Source: Prosthecobacter debontii (GTDB lineage Bacteria > Verrucomicrobiota > Verrucomicrobiia > Verrucomicrobiales > Verrucomicrobiaceae). From it: a DNA stretch of 45,957 bases. Made by a program: the position numbers and the translations under genes. The notes under the pieces are model-generated. The model searched no databases and was not told where the DNA came from. It worked only from the letters and a program-made list of their open reading frames with translations. This document shows, one piece after another, positions 19,540-28,484 of this stretch; within the stretch, counting starts at the first letter, position 1, and each line of letters opens with the position of its first letter. The stretch spans positions 1 to 45,957 of the forward strand of contig CAMBPS010000019.1 in NCBI GenBank assembly GCA_945869675.1, given 5' to 3'.

Positions 19540-20136
19540 TCACCTCCGCATTCCCTGAACTCGAGACTGCATGTCTTCTAGGAGAGGTGCCAGCTGGAGT
19601 TTGGTTTTCAAAGGAGCCTCACGCAGAAACATCATGGGATCTTCAGCCATCATGCTTTCCATGAATTCGCGATCTTTTTGGGCCGCTGGACTACCTTGTT
19701 TATCATTACCACTGATGCCTTTGACATCGCCTTTAAATCGACCCACAATCCGCTTCCGTTCCTCTTCTGGCATGACCTTCAGAGCTTTATCGATGACCTC
19801 AAACAGAGGCTCAATGGTTCGATCCACATACTCTTTTTTCTCCGCATCACTCAGAGAGGCGAAGAATTGATCCAGCGCAGGTTGGTCGTCTTCACGAAGA
19901 CTTCGGCGCTGGTTGGCATCCAGCCTCAGATAGTTGGCAATCACTTGCGCAAGATATTGACGTCGCTTCTCATCTCCGAGTGATTCCCCCTTTAACCATG
20001 GGGCCTCCTCCACAAGCTCAAGCACCTTCCCTGGCCATGAAACCAACTCATCCGTTTCATGCATTATCACTGCGACGACGGACCAGACTATGGCGAGCAA
20101 AACGGCAGCAGTGAACCAGATGCGTTGACGTGGCAT
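19540..20136 (-). CDS. Small membrane-anchored hypothetical protein
   Basis: From the ATG at 20136 (MPRQRIW...) this is 198 residues. It has a basic N-terminus, one transmembrane helix at ~6-25, and then a soluble helical, highly charged domain rich in Glu, Asp, Lys and Arg. I do not recognise the family. The chosen start is 7 bp after the murJ stop and gives a clean signal-anchor. The longer in-frame start at 20184 would overlap murJ by 41 bp and put 16 extra residues before the membrane helix. The close spacing behind murJ suggests co-transcription and perhaps an envelope role, which is inference. Confidence 0.75.
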   Translation of the reverse strand: MPRQRIWFTAAVLLAIVWSVVAVIMHETDELVSWPGKVLELVEEAPWLKGESLGDEKRRQYLAQVIANYLRLDANQRRSLREDDQPALDQFFASLSDAEKKEYVDRTIEPLFEVIDKALKVMPEEERKRIVGRFKGDVKGISGNDKQGSPAAQKDREFMESMMAEDPMMFLREAPLKTKLQLAPLLEDMQSRVQGMRR

Positions 20137-20143
20137 AATGAGG

Positions 20144-21760
20144 TCAGCGCTTAAAACGTTTAGACACAATACCGATGAACTCACCTGCCTCCTCGACTCG
20201 GAGTTTCTGAGTGATAAAAAAGTACATCACCGCCGCCAGAGTGACCGTCGTCCCCAATCCGGCAGCTTGTGCCAAAAAGCTCATCTTAGCCCAGTCAGCT
20301 AGCAGATAGAGTTTAAGTCCATAACACACAGCAGCCATGCTTGCGATGCCGATCAATAGCCGCATCAAAGATGCAGAAAGCGCCTTAGTCTCTAGTCCAC
20401 CTGCAAACTTTCTCATGCTAAGGTAAAGTGCTGCGAAATTCACAGCCAGTCCCAGTGCCGTAGCCCAGGCCAGTGCAGTGTGGTCCCATTGCAACACAAA
20501 AACGGTGAACGAATTCAGAGACGCATTGAGCGCAATGATGCCAAGGCTGACCATCATGGGAATGAATCGCTTATCAATGGTGTAAAAGGCTGGCTGAAGA
20601 ACTTTGATAGCAGAGTAAAAAACTAAACCAAAGGCATAGGCCTGCAAGGGCCCTGCCGTCATTGCCACATCATGAGCGGTGAATTTGCCATGCTCAAAAA
20701 GCAGTGAAACAATCTCTTGTGCAAAGATCGAAAGGCCGACTGCACATGGCAAAGTCAGAAAGAGCACCAAGCGTAATCCCTTTGCCAAAGCACCGCGAAA
20801 GGCGGGTGTAACACCCTCTGTGGCAAGTCTAGAAAGCATTGGCAGTGTTACCGTCGCCACAGCCACGCCAAAAAGACCTAGGGGAAGCTGTTGCAGGCGC
20901 TGCGCATTGGCAAGCCAAGCATTGGCCGATTCGTGCCCTGGTGTGTAGGAGGCAAAAATGGAGTTAAGAAACACATTGATCTGCGTGCCACCAGCGGCAA
21001 TCAGGGAGGGCCACATGAGACGCAGCACGTCGCGGACACCTTCATCCTTCCATTGAAAATCCAAGCCAAACTTGAAGCCCACTTTTTTCAGCGCTGGCAA
21101 CTGAATGATCAACTGTAGCACCCCACCAATCAAGGTGCCGAAAGCAAAACCCGTGAGACTTTTTTCTGTGATGTGTCCCTCTCGAAACCCGGGGTCGATC
21201 ACTAAGGCAATCACAACTCCACCGACAATGCAGCCAAGATTGAAAAAGGCAGATGCCACCGCAGGAATAAAAAAAATCTTTTTTGAGTTCAGCATCCCCA
21301 TGACCAGCGCCGTGATCGATACGATGGTAATGAAGGGATACATGATCTGCACCAAAGTCGTGCAGAGCTTCAGACTCGCTTCATTATCCCAGCCAGGATT
21401 CAAAAGCCTCACCAGCCATGGCGCCAGCGCCACACCAGCCATGGCAATGACCGACATAAAACAAAGTGAAAGCGCCAACATCTTGCGCCCTAGAATCCAG
21501 GCAGCAGCATCCCCCTCGTTTTTTATCTTCTTGGTGAACGTCGTCACAAAGGCCGTGGATAAAGCCCCCTCAGCAAAGAGATCACGCAGCATGTTCGGCG
21601 TTCGGAAAGCAGCTGTAAAGATACCTGTGAATTGAGAACCAAAGAGACCATTGAGCAGCTGATCCCGCACCAGCCCCAAGACCCGACTGCAGAGAATGGC
21701 AATAGAAACTACGCCCGTGCTTTTAGCCGTGGAATCAGTGCTTTTATGGGGTTCACTCAT
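20144..21760 (-). CDS. murJ: Lipid II flippase MurJ (MviN family)
   Basis: 538 residues, a normal MurJ length with about 14 hydrophobic segments. Family marks include the N-terminal SRVLGLVRDQLLNGLFG, AFRTPNMLRDLFAEGALSTAF and the later ANAQRLQQLPLGLFGVAVAT. These are the conserved stretches around helices 1-2 and 7-8 of the MviN fold. The protein moves lipid-linked peptidoglycan precursor across the inner membrane. The start is 3 bp after the stop of the upstream Sua5/TsaC-type gene, and the downstream membrane-anchored gene follows after 7 bp, so a tight operon is likely. Confidence 0.96.
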   Translation of the reverse strand: MSEPHKSTDSTAKSTGVVSIAILCSRVLGLVRDQLLNGLFGSQFTGIFTAAFRTPNMLRDLFAEGALSTAFVTTFTKKIKNEGDAAAWILGRKMLALSLCFMSVIAMAGVALAPWLVRLLNPGWDNEASLKLCTTLVQIMYPFITIVSITALVMGMLNSKKIFFIPAVASAFFNLGCIVGGVVIALVIDPGFREGHITEKSLTGFAFGTLIGGVLQLIIQLPALKKVGFKFGLDFQWKDEGVRDVLRLMWPSLIAAGGTQINVFLNSIFASYTPGHESANAWLANAQRLQQLPLGLFGVAVATVTLPMLSRLATEGVTPAFRGALAKGLRLVLFLTLPCAVGLSIFAQEIVSLLFEHGKFTAHDVAMTAGPLQAYAFGLVFYSAIKVLQPAFYTIDKRFIPMMVSLGIIALNASLNSFTVFVLQWDHTALAWATALGLAVNFAALYLSMRKFAGGLETKALSASLMRLLIGIASMAAVCYGLKLYLLADWAKMSFLAQAAGLGTTVTLAAVMYFFITQKLRVEEAGEFIGIVSKRFKR

Positions 21761-21763
21761 GAC

Positions 21764-22795
21764 TTATTCTTTGATCGACGCCCTGCGGAGTTTGTCCATC
21801 ATGGCAATGCCCATGCCGTGCTCAAACATCGGCTCGGCAATGATCTCGTCCACGCCGAGTTGATCCAGGGTTCTGAGGATGTAAAAGAACCGCACCGCAG
21901 CCTCTGGCAACTTCCCATTTCCAGGACTCAGCACCATGATCTCTTCAAACTCAGCCAGATCCAAATAGCCATCTTTCTCTTCACCACGATAGCTCATGAG
22001 TGCATAGCGCTTACCCTCCACTGGGGTGAAATCGCTTGGCTTACTCAGCAGGCGCAGCGGCGTTCGTGGAGCATAGTGGCTGGCTAATTGACCCGGCGCC
22101 TCGGTAGCCTCATCAATCACAGACCGACTCAGGACCTGCACCTTTCCATAGAGCTTCAAATCCTCAACCGTAATCGGGCCCGGACGCAGCACGGTGATCA
22201 TCGCCTTCGGTGTTCCTGGCTCGATCTTAATAATGGTGGACTCCAGCCCATGCATGCAGGCTCCGCCGTCCACGATCAGTGGAATGCGGCCATCCAGCTC
22301 AGCAAATACCGCACTGGCTGAAGTCGGGCTGATCGCCCCAAAACGGTTCGCACTCGGTGCAGCGATCGGCTTTTCTAGGCCTTGGATGATGCGTTTAAAA
22401 ATCGGGTTGCTACTCACGCGCACGGCCACCGTCGGCATGCCAGCAGTGACAGAATCTGGCACACAAGACTTCTTTGGCAGCACCAGCGTCAGTGGGCCTG
22501 GCCAAAATCGCTCAATCAACTGAATGACCGTCTTTTGAATCGCCTCTGGCACATCCGCGACGGTATCCAACTGCTTTTTATCGGCGATATGGACAATCAG
22601 CGGATCATAGGAAGGTCGGCCTTTGGCCTCAAAAATCTTCGCCACTGCTGTCGGATTCAGTGCATCCGCGGCCAGTCCATAGACAGTCTCCGTTGGCAGA
22701 GCCACCACTTCCCCTGCCCTAAGCAGCCGCACCGCCTCCTCTACGGCTGTATGCAAAAGTGGCGGAAGATCTGTCGGTAGGATGGGAGTCGGCAT
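21764..22795 (-). CDS. L-threonylcarbamoyladenylate synthase, long Sua5 type
   Basis: 343 residues. The YrdC/TsaC core has LRAGEVVALPTETVYGLAAD, the KGRPSYDPLIVH element and the PIAAPSANRFGAISPTSA loop that binds threonine and ATP. A C-terminal Sua5 domain follows a linker, so it is the long Sua5 form rather than the short TsaC. It makes the threonylcarbamoyl-AMP used for t6A37 modification of ANN-decoding tRNAs. It overlaps neither neighbour: lysS ends 102 bp upstream and murJ begins 3 bp downstream. Confidence 0.95.
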   Translation of the reverse strand: MPTPILPTDLPPLLHTAVEEAVRLLRAGEVVALPTETVYGLAADALNPTAVAKIFEAKGRPSYDPLIVHIADKKQLDTVADVPEAIQKTVIQLIERFWPGPLTLVLPKKSCVPDSVTAGMPTVAVRVSSNPIFKRIIQGLEKPIAAPSANRFGAISPTSASAVFAELDGRIPLIVDGGACMHGLESTIIKIEPGTPKAMITVLRPGPITVEDLKLYGKVQVLSRSVIDEATEAPGQLASHYAPRTPLRLLSKPSDFTPVEGKRYALMSYRGEEKDGYLDLAEFEEIMVLSPGNGKLPEAAVRFFYILRTLDQLGVDEIIAEPMFEHGMGIAMMDKLRRASIKE

Positions 22796-22897
22796 GGTTG
22801 GAAAAAGCCTTTGCCAACTGGATCACATCTCCAAAAATCAGCACGGCCCTACCTTCATAGCCAGATTCCCCCAAAATGCCATCTCAAAGGTGAATCA

Positions 22898-24376
22898 TCA
22901 CGACTCAGTTTTCCGTTTCAGCTGTGGAAACAGGACAACATCACGAATGCTTTCGGCACCTGTGAGCATCATGATAAGGCGATCGATGCCGATACCAATG
23001 CCGCCAGCGGGAGGCATACCATGCTCTAGCGCAAGGAGGAATTCTTCGTCGATTTTTTGTGTTTCCTCACCGGCCTGATCCAGCAAGCGCTGACGCTGGA
23101 CGATCGGATCGTTAAGCTCAGAGTACCCCGGACTGATTTCCTGTCCGTTGATGATGAGTTCATAGACATCGACGACGCTGTCATCGGCCAGATTTTGCTT
23201 GGCCAGCGGGACGAGCTCCTTCGGCACATGCGTGACGAAGGTGGGGTTGAAGCTTTTTTCTTCGACGAGCTTCTCAAAAGCCTTCTGGTCGAGTTCGTGA
23301 TGCTCATCACCAGCATGGATCTCATGCACGCCGAGGCTATGCGCACGCTCAACTTTGGCTTCTTTGCTCAGCGTAAACCAGTCTTCACCAGCAGCACCTT
23401 TGACGAGATCACGATACGAGGCACGCTTCCAGGGACGGGTGAGGTCGATGGTCTTGGTGACAGCACCTTCTTCGTCTTTATGCTCGATGATGAGCCCACC
23501 ACAAAACTTCTCGGCAAGATGACAAATCATGTCTTCCACGAGGTCGGCCATTTGCTCAAAGTCAGCATAGGCCCAGTAGGCCTCTAGCATGGTGAACTCA
23601 GGATTGTGACGGCGGCTGACGCCTTCGTTACGGAAGTTACGATTCAATTCAAAGACGCGATTGAAACCACCGACGAGGAGTCGTTTCAAATACAGCTCTG
23701 GGGCGATGCGCAGATACATCTTCTGATCCAGAGCATTGAAGTGCGTCTCAAACGGACGAGCTGCAGCGCCACCAGGAACGTCCTGCATCATCGGCGTCTC
23801 TACTTCTAGGAAATCACGGCCATGCAGGTAATTGCGGATCTCCGCGACCATCTTGCTGCGCGTCACGAAGATCTCGCGGCTGCGATCATTGGAAATGAGA
23901 TCCAAATAGCGCTGGCGATACTTGATCTCGCGGTCCGTAACTCCGTGCCATTTGTCAGGCAGCGGGCGCAGCGCCTTGGATAGAGGCGTGAGCACTTTCA
24001 CATGAATGGATGGCTCGCCCTTTTTCGTTACAAAACTCTGGCCTGAGACTCCGACGAAGTCACCGATATCAATCTGATGAATGAACAAGGCGTAGTCTTC
24101 TTCACTCACGTCGCTTTTGCTGAGGTAGCACTGGATGCGTCCTGTTATGTCGCCAATGTCAAAGAACGTCGCCTTTCCCATTTCACGACGGGAAAGGATG
24201 CGGCCGGCGACCTTGACATCGATTCCTTCGACAAAGTTCTTTCTGAGTGTGCCCGGATCATGGGAAACTTCAAACTTTCCTCCAAACGCCGCGATGCCCC
24301 GTTTCTGAAGCTCATCGAGCTTAGCACGGCGGAATTGGAGGAGTTCGGATTCGGAATGTTCGGGGGCAGGTTGCAT
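22898..24376 (-). CDS. lysS: Lysyl-tRNA synthetase, class II
   Basis: 492 residues, the normal class II LysRS length. An N-terminal OB-fold anticodon-binding domain (VAGRILSRREMGKATFFDI) is followed by the catalytic core. Motif 1 is near VETPMMQDVPGGAAARPF, motif 2 is NRNFRNEGVSRRHNPEFTM, and motif 3 is GIGIGIDRLIMMLTGAESIR. The APELYLKRLLVGG element that contacts lysine is present. It charges tRNA-Lys in the cytoplasm. It diverges from ppk2 and heads the minus-strand run toward the Sua5-type gene. Confidence 0.97.
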   Translation of the reverse strand: MQPAPEHSESELLQFRRAKLDELQKRGIAAFGGKFEVSHDPGTLRKNFVEGIDVKVAGRILSRREMGKATFFDIGDITGRIQCYLSKSDVSEEDYALFIHQIDIGDFVGVSGQSFVTKKGEPSIHVKVLTPLSKALRPLPDKWHGVTDREIKYRQRYLDLISNDRSREIFVTRSKMVAEIRNYLHGRDFLEVETPMMQDVPGGAAARPFETHFNALDQKMYLRIAPELYLKRLLVGGFNRVFELNRNFRNEGVSRRHNPEFTMLEAYWAYADFEQMADLVEDMICHLAEKFCGGLIIEHKDEEGAVTKTIDLTRPWKRASYRDLVKGAAGEDWFTLSKEAKVERAHSLGVHEIHAGDEHHELDQKAFEKLVEEKSFNPTFVTHVPKELVPLAKQNLADDSVVDVYELIINGQEISPGYSELNDPIVQRQRLLDQAGEETQKIDEEFLLALEHGMPPAGGIGIGIDRLIMMLTGAESIRDVVLFPQLKRKTES

Positions 24377-24536
24377 GATCAGGCGATGAGTGGGGCGGAG
24401 TCTTTACTCAGCTAGCACCACTTTGCCAACTCAAACTACAGTCTGCATTATGATGATAAAACGAAGTACTTTAACATGCTCGAGAATTAAAAACGTGATA
24501 TTCATGAGTGCCTAGCACTATAAAGTCTCTCCCGAC
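24377..24536. promoter_or_regulatory. Divergent lysS / ppk2 promoter region
   Basis: 160 bp between divergent starts. On the plus strand TTGCCA followed 17 bp later by CATTAT (about 24424-24452) is a fair sigma-70-like pair. An AT-rich stretch with TATAAAG lies close to the ppk2 ATG. No clear ribosome binding site is seen for either gene. Confidence 0.35.
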
Positions 24537-25421
24537 ATGAAACTCAAAATCAATCTCGACGTCTTCCGCGCCGACTCAGGCAAAGCCTTCCGCATCAGCA
24601 AGGCTAAGACCAAAGTGAAGAGCTTTTATGATGACAGCGCGCACTATGAGACCCTGATTGCTCAGTTCCGGGTGGAGATCGATGATCTCCAGCAAAAAAT
24701 GTATGCTCAGGATCGCCAAGGACTGCTGCTCATCTTTCAGGCTATGGATGCCGCCGGCAAAGACAGCACCATCAAGCACGTCATGAGTGGCGTGAACACC
24801 CAGGGCGTGGAATGTCATGCCTTTAAGCGGCCTACCAACGATGAACTGGACCGCGACTTCCTCTGGCGGACCACCCGAGTCATGCCACCGCGCGGACGGA
24901 TTGGCATTTTCAATCGCAGTTACTATGAGGAGGTGCTCGTCTGCCGGGTGCATCCTGAGATCGTCACCAAGATTCAACGCCTGCCCGCCAAAACGACTAA
25001 AAACACCGACAAACTTTTTGCCGACCGCTTGAAGGACATCCGCAACTTTGAAGCTTACAGCGACCGAAACGGCATCCGCATTGTGAAGTTCTTTCTGAAT
25101 GTCTCCAAGGAAGAGCAACGGAAACGGTTTCTGGCCCGGATTGACACACCGAGCAAGAATTGGAAATTTGAAGAAGGCGACGTCAAAGAGCGCGGCTACT
25201 GGAAAGACTACATGCACGCCTATGAAGATGCCATTCAAAGCACAGGGACCCGTGAGTGCCCGTGGTATGTGGTGCCAGCCGATGATAAAAAGAACATGCG
25301 CCTCATTGTGAGTGCCGCCATTCTTCATGAAATGCAGAGCATGAAACTCAAGTATCCCGAGCTGCCCGCCGAACAAAAAGCCGAGCTTGCGGCTGCGAAG
25401 AAGTTCCTCCTCGCAGAATAA
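24537..25421 (+). CDS. ppk2: Polyphosphate kinase 2 family protein
   Basis: 294 residues, single-domain PPK2. The Walker-A-like loop is AMDAAGKDSTIKHV (residues ~69-82) and the Walker-B-like region is RIGIFNRSYYEEVLVCRVHP (~121-140). The lid has KFFLNVSKEEQRKRFLAR, and PSKNWKFEEGDVKERGYW follows. These fit the PPK2 type that uses IFNRSYYEEVL, whose members transfer phosphate between polyphosphate and nucleoside mono- or diphosphates. The exact nucleotide preference cannot be told from sequence. It is followed by the sigma factor gene 58 bp downstream on the same strand. Confidence 0.93.
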   Translation: MKLKINLDVFRADSGKAFRISKAKTKVKSFYDDSAHYETLIAQFRVEIDDLQQKMYAQDRQGLLLIFQAMDAAGKDSTIKHVMSGVNTQGVECHAFKRPTNDELDRDFLWRTTRVMPPRGRIGIFNRSYYEEVLVCRVHPEIVTKIQRLPAKTTKNTDKLFADRLKDIRNFEAYSDRNGIRIVKFFLNVSKEEQRKRFLARIDTPSKNWKFEEGDVKERGYWKDYMHAYEDAIQSTGTRECPWYVVPADDKKNMRLIVSAAILHEMQSMKLKYPELPAEQKAELAAAKKFLLAE

Positions 25422-25479
25422 TTCGGGCATTTTCTCTCCTTGCCACGCCGAAAGCACGCCATAGACTCGCCTTCCAACT

Positions 25480-26154
25480 ATGGAGGACGACATCCCCAAA
25501 GACATCCCAGAAGACATTGTGAAGGAGGCCTCCGGCGGCATCCCGACACGGAAGACCTTGATCGAGCGTCTAGACAACTGGTCAGACTGGTCTAGTTGGG
25601 ATGAATTTTACCGGACCTACTCAGGCTTTGTCTTTCATGTCGCTAGGAAATCCGGCCTCAGTGATGATGAGTCAAACGACGTCGTCCAAGAGACCTTCAT
25701 TGGCGTGGCCAAGAATTTACAAAAGAAAAAATTCGATACTAGCCTAGGCTCCTTCAAATCTTTCCTTCTCAATCAGGCTCGCTGGCGCATCTTGGATCAA
25801 TTTCGCCGCCGGAAAAAGCAACAAAGCCGTGAGGCCAATCTCTACGCCGATGAGACAGACGAGCGCCGTACAGCACCGATTGACCGCTGTGAGGACCCCA
25901 ATGGCATGGCCCTGGAAAAGCTTTGGGACAAGGAATGGCACGACAAGGTGATGGACATCGCCCTGCGCCGAGTCCGCGCCCTTGTATCGCCAAGGCAATT
26001 CCAGATCTTTTCATGCTATGTGCTGAAGGGCTGGTCTCCTGAGCGTGTCAAAAAAGAACTCGGAGTCAATGCAGCCCAGGTCTACCTAGCTAAACACCGA
26101 GTCGGGCGCATCCTGAAAAAGGAAGCCGCCAAACTTGCTGAAGAGGATCAATGA
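25480..26154 (+). CDS. ECF-like RNA polymerase sigma factor
   Basis: 224 residues. Region 2 is visible as YRTYSGFVFHVARKSGLSDD, then DVVQETFIGVAKNL and GSFKSFLLNQARWRILDQF. A basic linker RRRKKQQ follows. Region 4 is a C-terminal helix-turn-helix in SPRQFQIFSCYVLKGWSPER and KELGVNAAQVYLAKHRVGRI. It has an acidic N-terminal extension of about 35 residues. No anti-sigma factor gene is adjacent, so control may differ from classic ECF pairs. The downstream neighbour is the AP2-like/H1-tail protein. This type is common in Verrucomicrobiota and Planctomycetota. Confidence 0.9.
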   Translation: MEDDIPKDIPEDIVKEASGGIPTRKTLIERLDNWSDWSSWDEFYRTYSGFVFHVARKSGLSDDESNDVVQETFIGVAKNLQKKKFDTSLGSFKSFLLNQARWRILDQFRRRKKQQSREANLYADETDERRTAPIDRCEDPNGMALEKLWDKEWHDKVMDIALRRVRALVSPRQFQIFSCYVLKGWSPERVKKELGVNAAQVYLAKHRVGRILKKEAAKLAEEDQ

Positions 26155-26189
26155 ACACTCGATGAAAAGGAGTGTCGCATAGAGTGTTC
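26153..26189 (+). promoter_or_regulatory. Competing inverted repeats just after the sigma gene
   Basis: GAACACTC (26153-26160) is perfectly complementary to GAGTGTTC (26182-26189). The same left arm can also pair with GAGTGT at 26170-26175, giving two mutually exclusive hairpins. The left arm overlaps the sigma factor stop codon. No T run follows, so it is not a standard terminator. It lies 42-78 bp before the next gene and could be an operator or an RNA structure. Confidence 0.35.
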
Positions 26190-26230
26190 TAAGCGTTCCA
26201 CACTTAAAGGTTGCGCGAACAGCCATCACG

Positions 26231-26887
26231 GTGAACTTCATGCCCCCCATTTTTCAGCCCCCAACTATGCGCCGCCGATCCAACCCTCTGTCAGAACGTA
26301 ACATCAAGCGTATCGATACCCGCCCAGAAGCCACCAAACAGACACACGGCTTTCAAGTCTGCATTTCCCGCGATGGCTCCCTGCACACCAAACATTTTTC
26401 TGACAGCCTCTTTGGCGGCGTCAAAGGCTCCCTGAAAAAGGCCCGTGCTTATCGTGATGAAATGCTGGCAGACATGCCACCACTTGAGGCTAGCCGCATC
26501 GCTCATTCATCCAATGCTAAAAATAAGAGCGGTCACGTTGGTATCTCCTACCGAAAGTACAAGACCACGAAAGGCAAAACGACACGCCTGATCGCTGTGT
26601 CCGTTCGAGCTGAAAAGGGCAAAACTCTCTCCCGTGTGTATCGCTACACCAAGGAAACGAAAGATGCCGTTCTCCAAGAAGCCATTGCCTTCCGTGAAGA
26701 CCTGCTCAATGAGCGCCTCAAACGGGAAGGTGGAGTTGCCGGCATCGTGAAGGCCAAAGCGCCTCTGGCCGTGAAAAAAAACGCCCCAACCAAAAAAGCT
26801 GCCAAAACCGCCAGCAAAGCAGCCACTAAAAAAGCAGCCAAGCCAGCGGCTAAAAAGGCCGCCAAAAAAGCCAAAGGTCGCAAATAA
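26231..26887 (+). CDS. AP2-like DNA-binding protein with histone-H1-like Lys/Ala tail
   Basis: Up to 218 residues. Two consecutive units have the three-strand-plus-helix look of AP2/integrase-type DNA-binding domains. The first is at ~40-80 (GFQVCISRDGSLHTKHF then a KKARAYRDEM helix). The second is at ~98-158 (GHVGISYRKYK, LIAVSVRAEKGKTLSRVYRY, then an EAIAFREDLL helix). The last ~45 residues are a Lys/Ala-rich tail with AKKAA-type repeats, like histone H1 or bacterial Hc1-like tails. It is strongly basic overall. The listed start is GTG; ATGs at 26240 and 26267 (MRRRSNPL) are as likely. It is probably a nucleoid-associated or regulatory DNA-binding protein. It follows the sigma factor gene by 76 bp. 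The AP2 assignment is by eye. Confidence 0.75.
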   Translation: MNFMPPIFQPPTMRRRSNPLSERNIKRIDTRPEATKQTHGFQVCISRDGSLHTKHFSDSLFGGVKGSLKKARAYRDEMLADMPPLEASRIAHSSNAKNKSGHVGISYRKYKTTKGKTTRLIAVSVRAEKGKTLSRVYRYTKETKDAVLQEAIAFREDLLNERLKREGGVAGIVKAKAPLAVKKNAPTKKAAKTASKAATKKAAKPAAKKAAKKAKGRK

Positions 26888-26902
26888 TTCAGACAAATCT
26901 GC

Positions 26903-26927
26903 GGCTTCGTGGCAGGGTCGCGAAGCC
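26903..26927 (+). terminator. Hairpin after the AP2-like gene, possible terminator
   Basis: GGCTTCG (26903-26909) pairs with CGAAGCC (26921-26927) around an 11-nt loop, 15 bp after the stop. Only a short, broken T-rich stretch follows (TCATTTCTGT), so termination would be weak. Confidence 0.45.
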
Positions 26928-27059
26928 TCATTTCTGTAAAAATGTCTGATCTGCAGCCTGACAGCATCAGATTTATTCAGCCCGCAGAAAGCATAACGGC
27001 TTTATTTCCCGTTGCACCCCCCGCGCAGCGTGCCATTTTCGCGGCCCTTTTCCCCTCCC

Positions 27060-28286
27060 ATGGCCCTTATTGTCCAGAAGTTTGGCGGCACGTCCGTCGG
27101 TAGCCCAGAACGCATTCGCAACTGCGCACGTCGCATCTTAGAAACGCAGCGCGCTGGACACCAAGTTGTGGCGGTCGTCTCCGCCATGTCTGGCGTGACT
27201 GACAATCTCATCAAACTGGCCAAAGATGTCTCCCCAGAGCAAGAGCCAAGCGAACGCGAGATGGACGTCCTGCTTTCCACAGGAGAGCAGACCACCATCG
27301 CTCTCACGGCCATGGCCATCAATGCCCTCGGCTGTAAAGCTGTCTCCCTGACCGGAGCCCAGGCAGGCATTTCCACCGACCGCGTCCACACCAAGGCCCG
27401 CATCGTCAACATCACACCAGACGCCGTGCATAATATGCTGGATGAAGGCAACATCATCATGCTGGCAGGCTTCCAAGGTGAAACCGCTAGTGGTGAGATC
27501 ACCACTCTGGGACGCGGCGGCAGTGACCTCACCGCCATCGCCATGGCAGCTGCCATCAAAGCCGACCTATGCCAGATCTACACCGACGTCGATGGCGTCT
27601 ACACCTGCGATCCTCGCGTGGTCAAAAATGCCACCAAAATCCAAGAAATCAGCTATGAAGAAATGCTGGAGATGGCCAGCAGCGGCAGCAAAGTCATGCA
27701 GAGTCGCAGTGTTGAATTTGCCAAAAAATTTGGCGTCCGTTTTGAAGTCCGCAGCAGCCTGAACAATAACCCTGGAACCCTCGTGAAAGAAGAAACCCCT
27801 GGAATGGAATCCGTCGTCGTGCGCGGCGTCAGCCTCGAACGCAATCAGGCCAAGATCACCATTGATGACGTGCCTGACCGCCCCGGCATCTCCTCAGCCA
27901 TCTTTGGAGCCATCGCCAGCGCCAACGTCATCGTGGACATGATTGTCCAAAACGTCAGCTTTGATGGTGAAACAGACATTTCCTTTACCCTCAGCGCTGC
28001 CGATCTGCCAAAAGCCGAAGCCGCACTCAAAGCCATCCTGCCAGAACTCGGTGGAGAAGTCGCCCTACGAGCCGAAAGCGGCATCGCCAAACTCAGCGTC
28101 GTCGGCATTGGCATGAGAAGCCATAGCGGAGTCGCCGCTAAGATGTTCAAAGCCTTAGCCGACGTCAGCGTCAACATCCTCATGATCTCCACCAGCGAGA
28201 TCAAGACCGCCGTCATCGTCAAAGAAGCCGACATCGAAACTGCCGCCAAAGCCGTTCACACAGCTTTTGGGTTGGATGCGGCATAA
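27060..28286 (+). CDS. lysC: Aspartate kinase
   Basis: From the ATG at 27060 (MALIVQKFGGTSVGS) this is 408 residues, the usual size of a monofunctional aspartokinase. KFGGTSVG is the ATP-binding N-terminus, and LSTGEQTTIALTAMAI and GRGGSDLTAIAMAAAIKAD are kinase-core signatures. ACT domains occupy the C-terminal third (TIDDVPDRPGISSAIF, SVVGIGMRSHSGVAAKMF). It phosphorylates aspartate in the pathway to lysine, threonine, methionine and diaminopimelate, probably under feedback control through the ACT domains. A TTG start at 27012 would add 16 Pro-rich residues with no homology to the family. Confidence 0.97.
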   Translation: MALIVQKFGGTSVGSPERIRNCARRILETQRAGHQVVAVVSAMSGVTDNLIKLAKDVSPEQEPSEREMDVLLSTGEQTTIALTAMAINALGCKAVSLTGAQAGISTDRVHTKARIVNITPDAVHNMLDEGNIIMLAGFQGETASGEITTLGRGGSDLTAIAMAAAIKADLCQIYTDVDGVYTCDPRVVKNATKIQEISYEEMLEMASSGSKVMQSRSVEFAKKFGVRFEVRSSLNNNPGTLVKEETPGMESVVVRGVSLERNQAKITIDDVPDRPGISSAIFGAIASANVIVDMIVQNVSFDGETDISFTLSAADLPKAEAALKAILPELGGEVALRAESGIAKLSVVGIGMRSHSGVAAKMFKALADVSVNILMISTSEIKTAVIVKEADIETAAKAVHTAFGLDAA

Positions 28287-28306
28287 ATTTTTATGCTAAC
28301 CAGTTA

Positions 28307-28321
28307 TTGAGGGGCCCTCAA
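28307..28321. promoter_or_regulatory. Near-palindrome after lysC
   Basis: TTGAGGG and CCCTCAA are perfect inverted 7-bp arms around one central G. It lies 21 bp after the lysC stop and 164 bp before the next gene. The full arms leave no loop, so as RNA only the outer 5 bp could pair. It is not followed by a T run. It may be an operator or a poor terminator. Confidence 0.3.
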
Positions 28322-28484
28322 AGAGGTTCCTTTCAACTTCTTTTAAAGCCCACGGCAGCGATCAACGACTGGGCATTTACAGCCAATTGGGAATCGAGTG
28401 AAAATCAATATCCATGCATCATGGACTTAAAATTGGCGTTTATTCAGTGTCCAAAAAGCACACTTTGACGCCTTTCCTTCCTGC

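Noticed and set aside
24576..25577. A 333-codon minus-strand open frame opposite ppk2
   Set aside because: It lies antisense to a clear PPK2 with intact motifs, has no recognisable domain, and its composition is that of a reverse-complement shadow.
26507..26967. Two minus-strand frames (129 and 107 codons) opposite the AP2-like gene
   Set aside because: They are mirror images of the Lys/Ala tail (Phe/Gly- and Ala/Leu-rich) and have no independent support.
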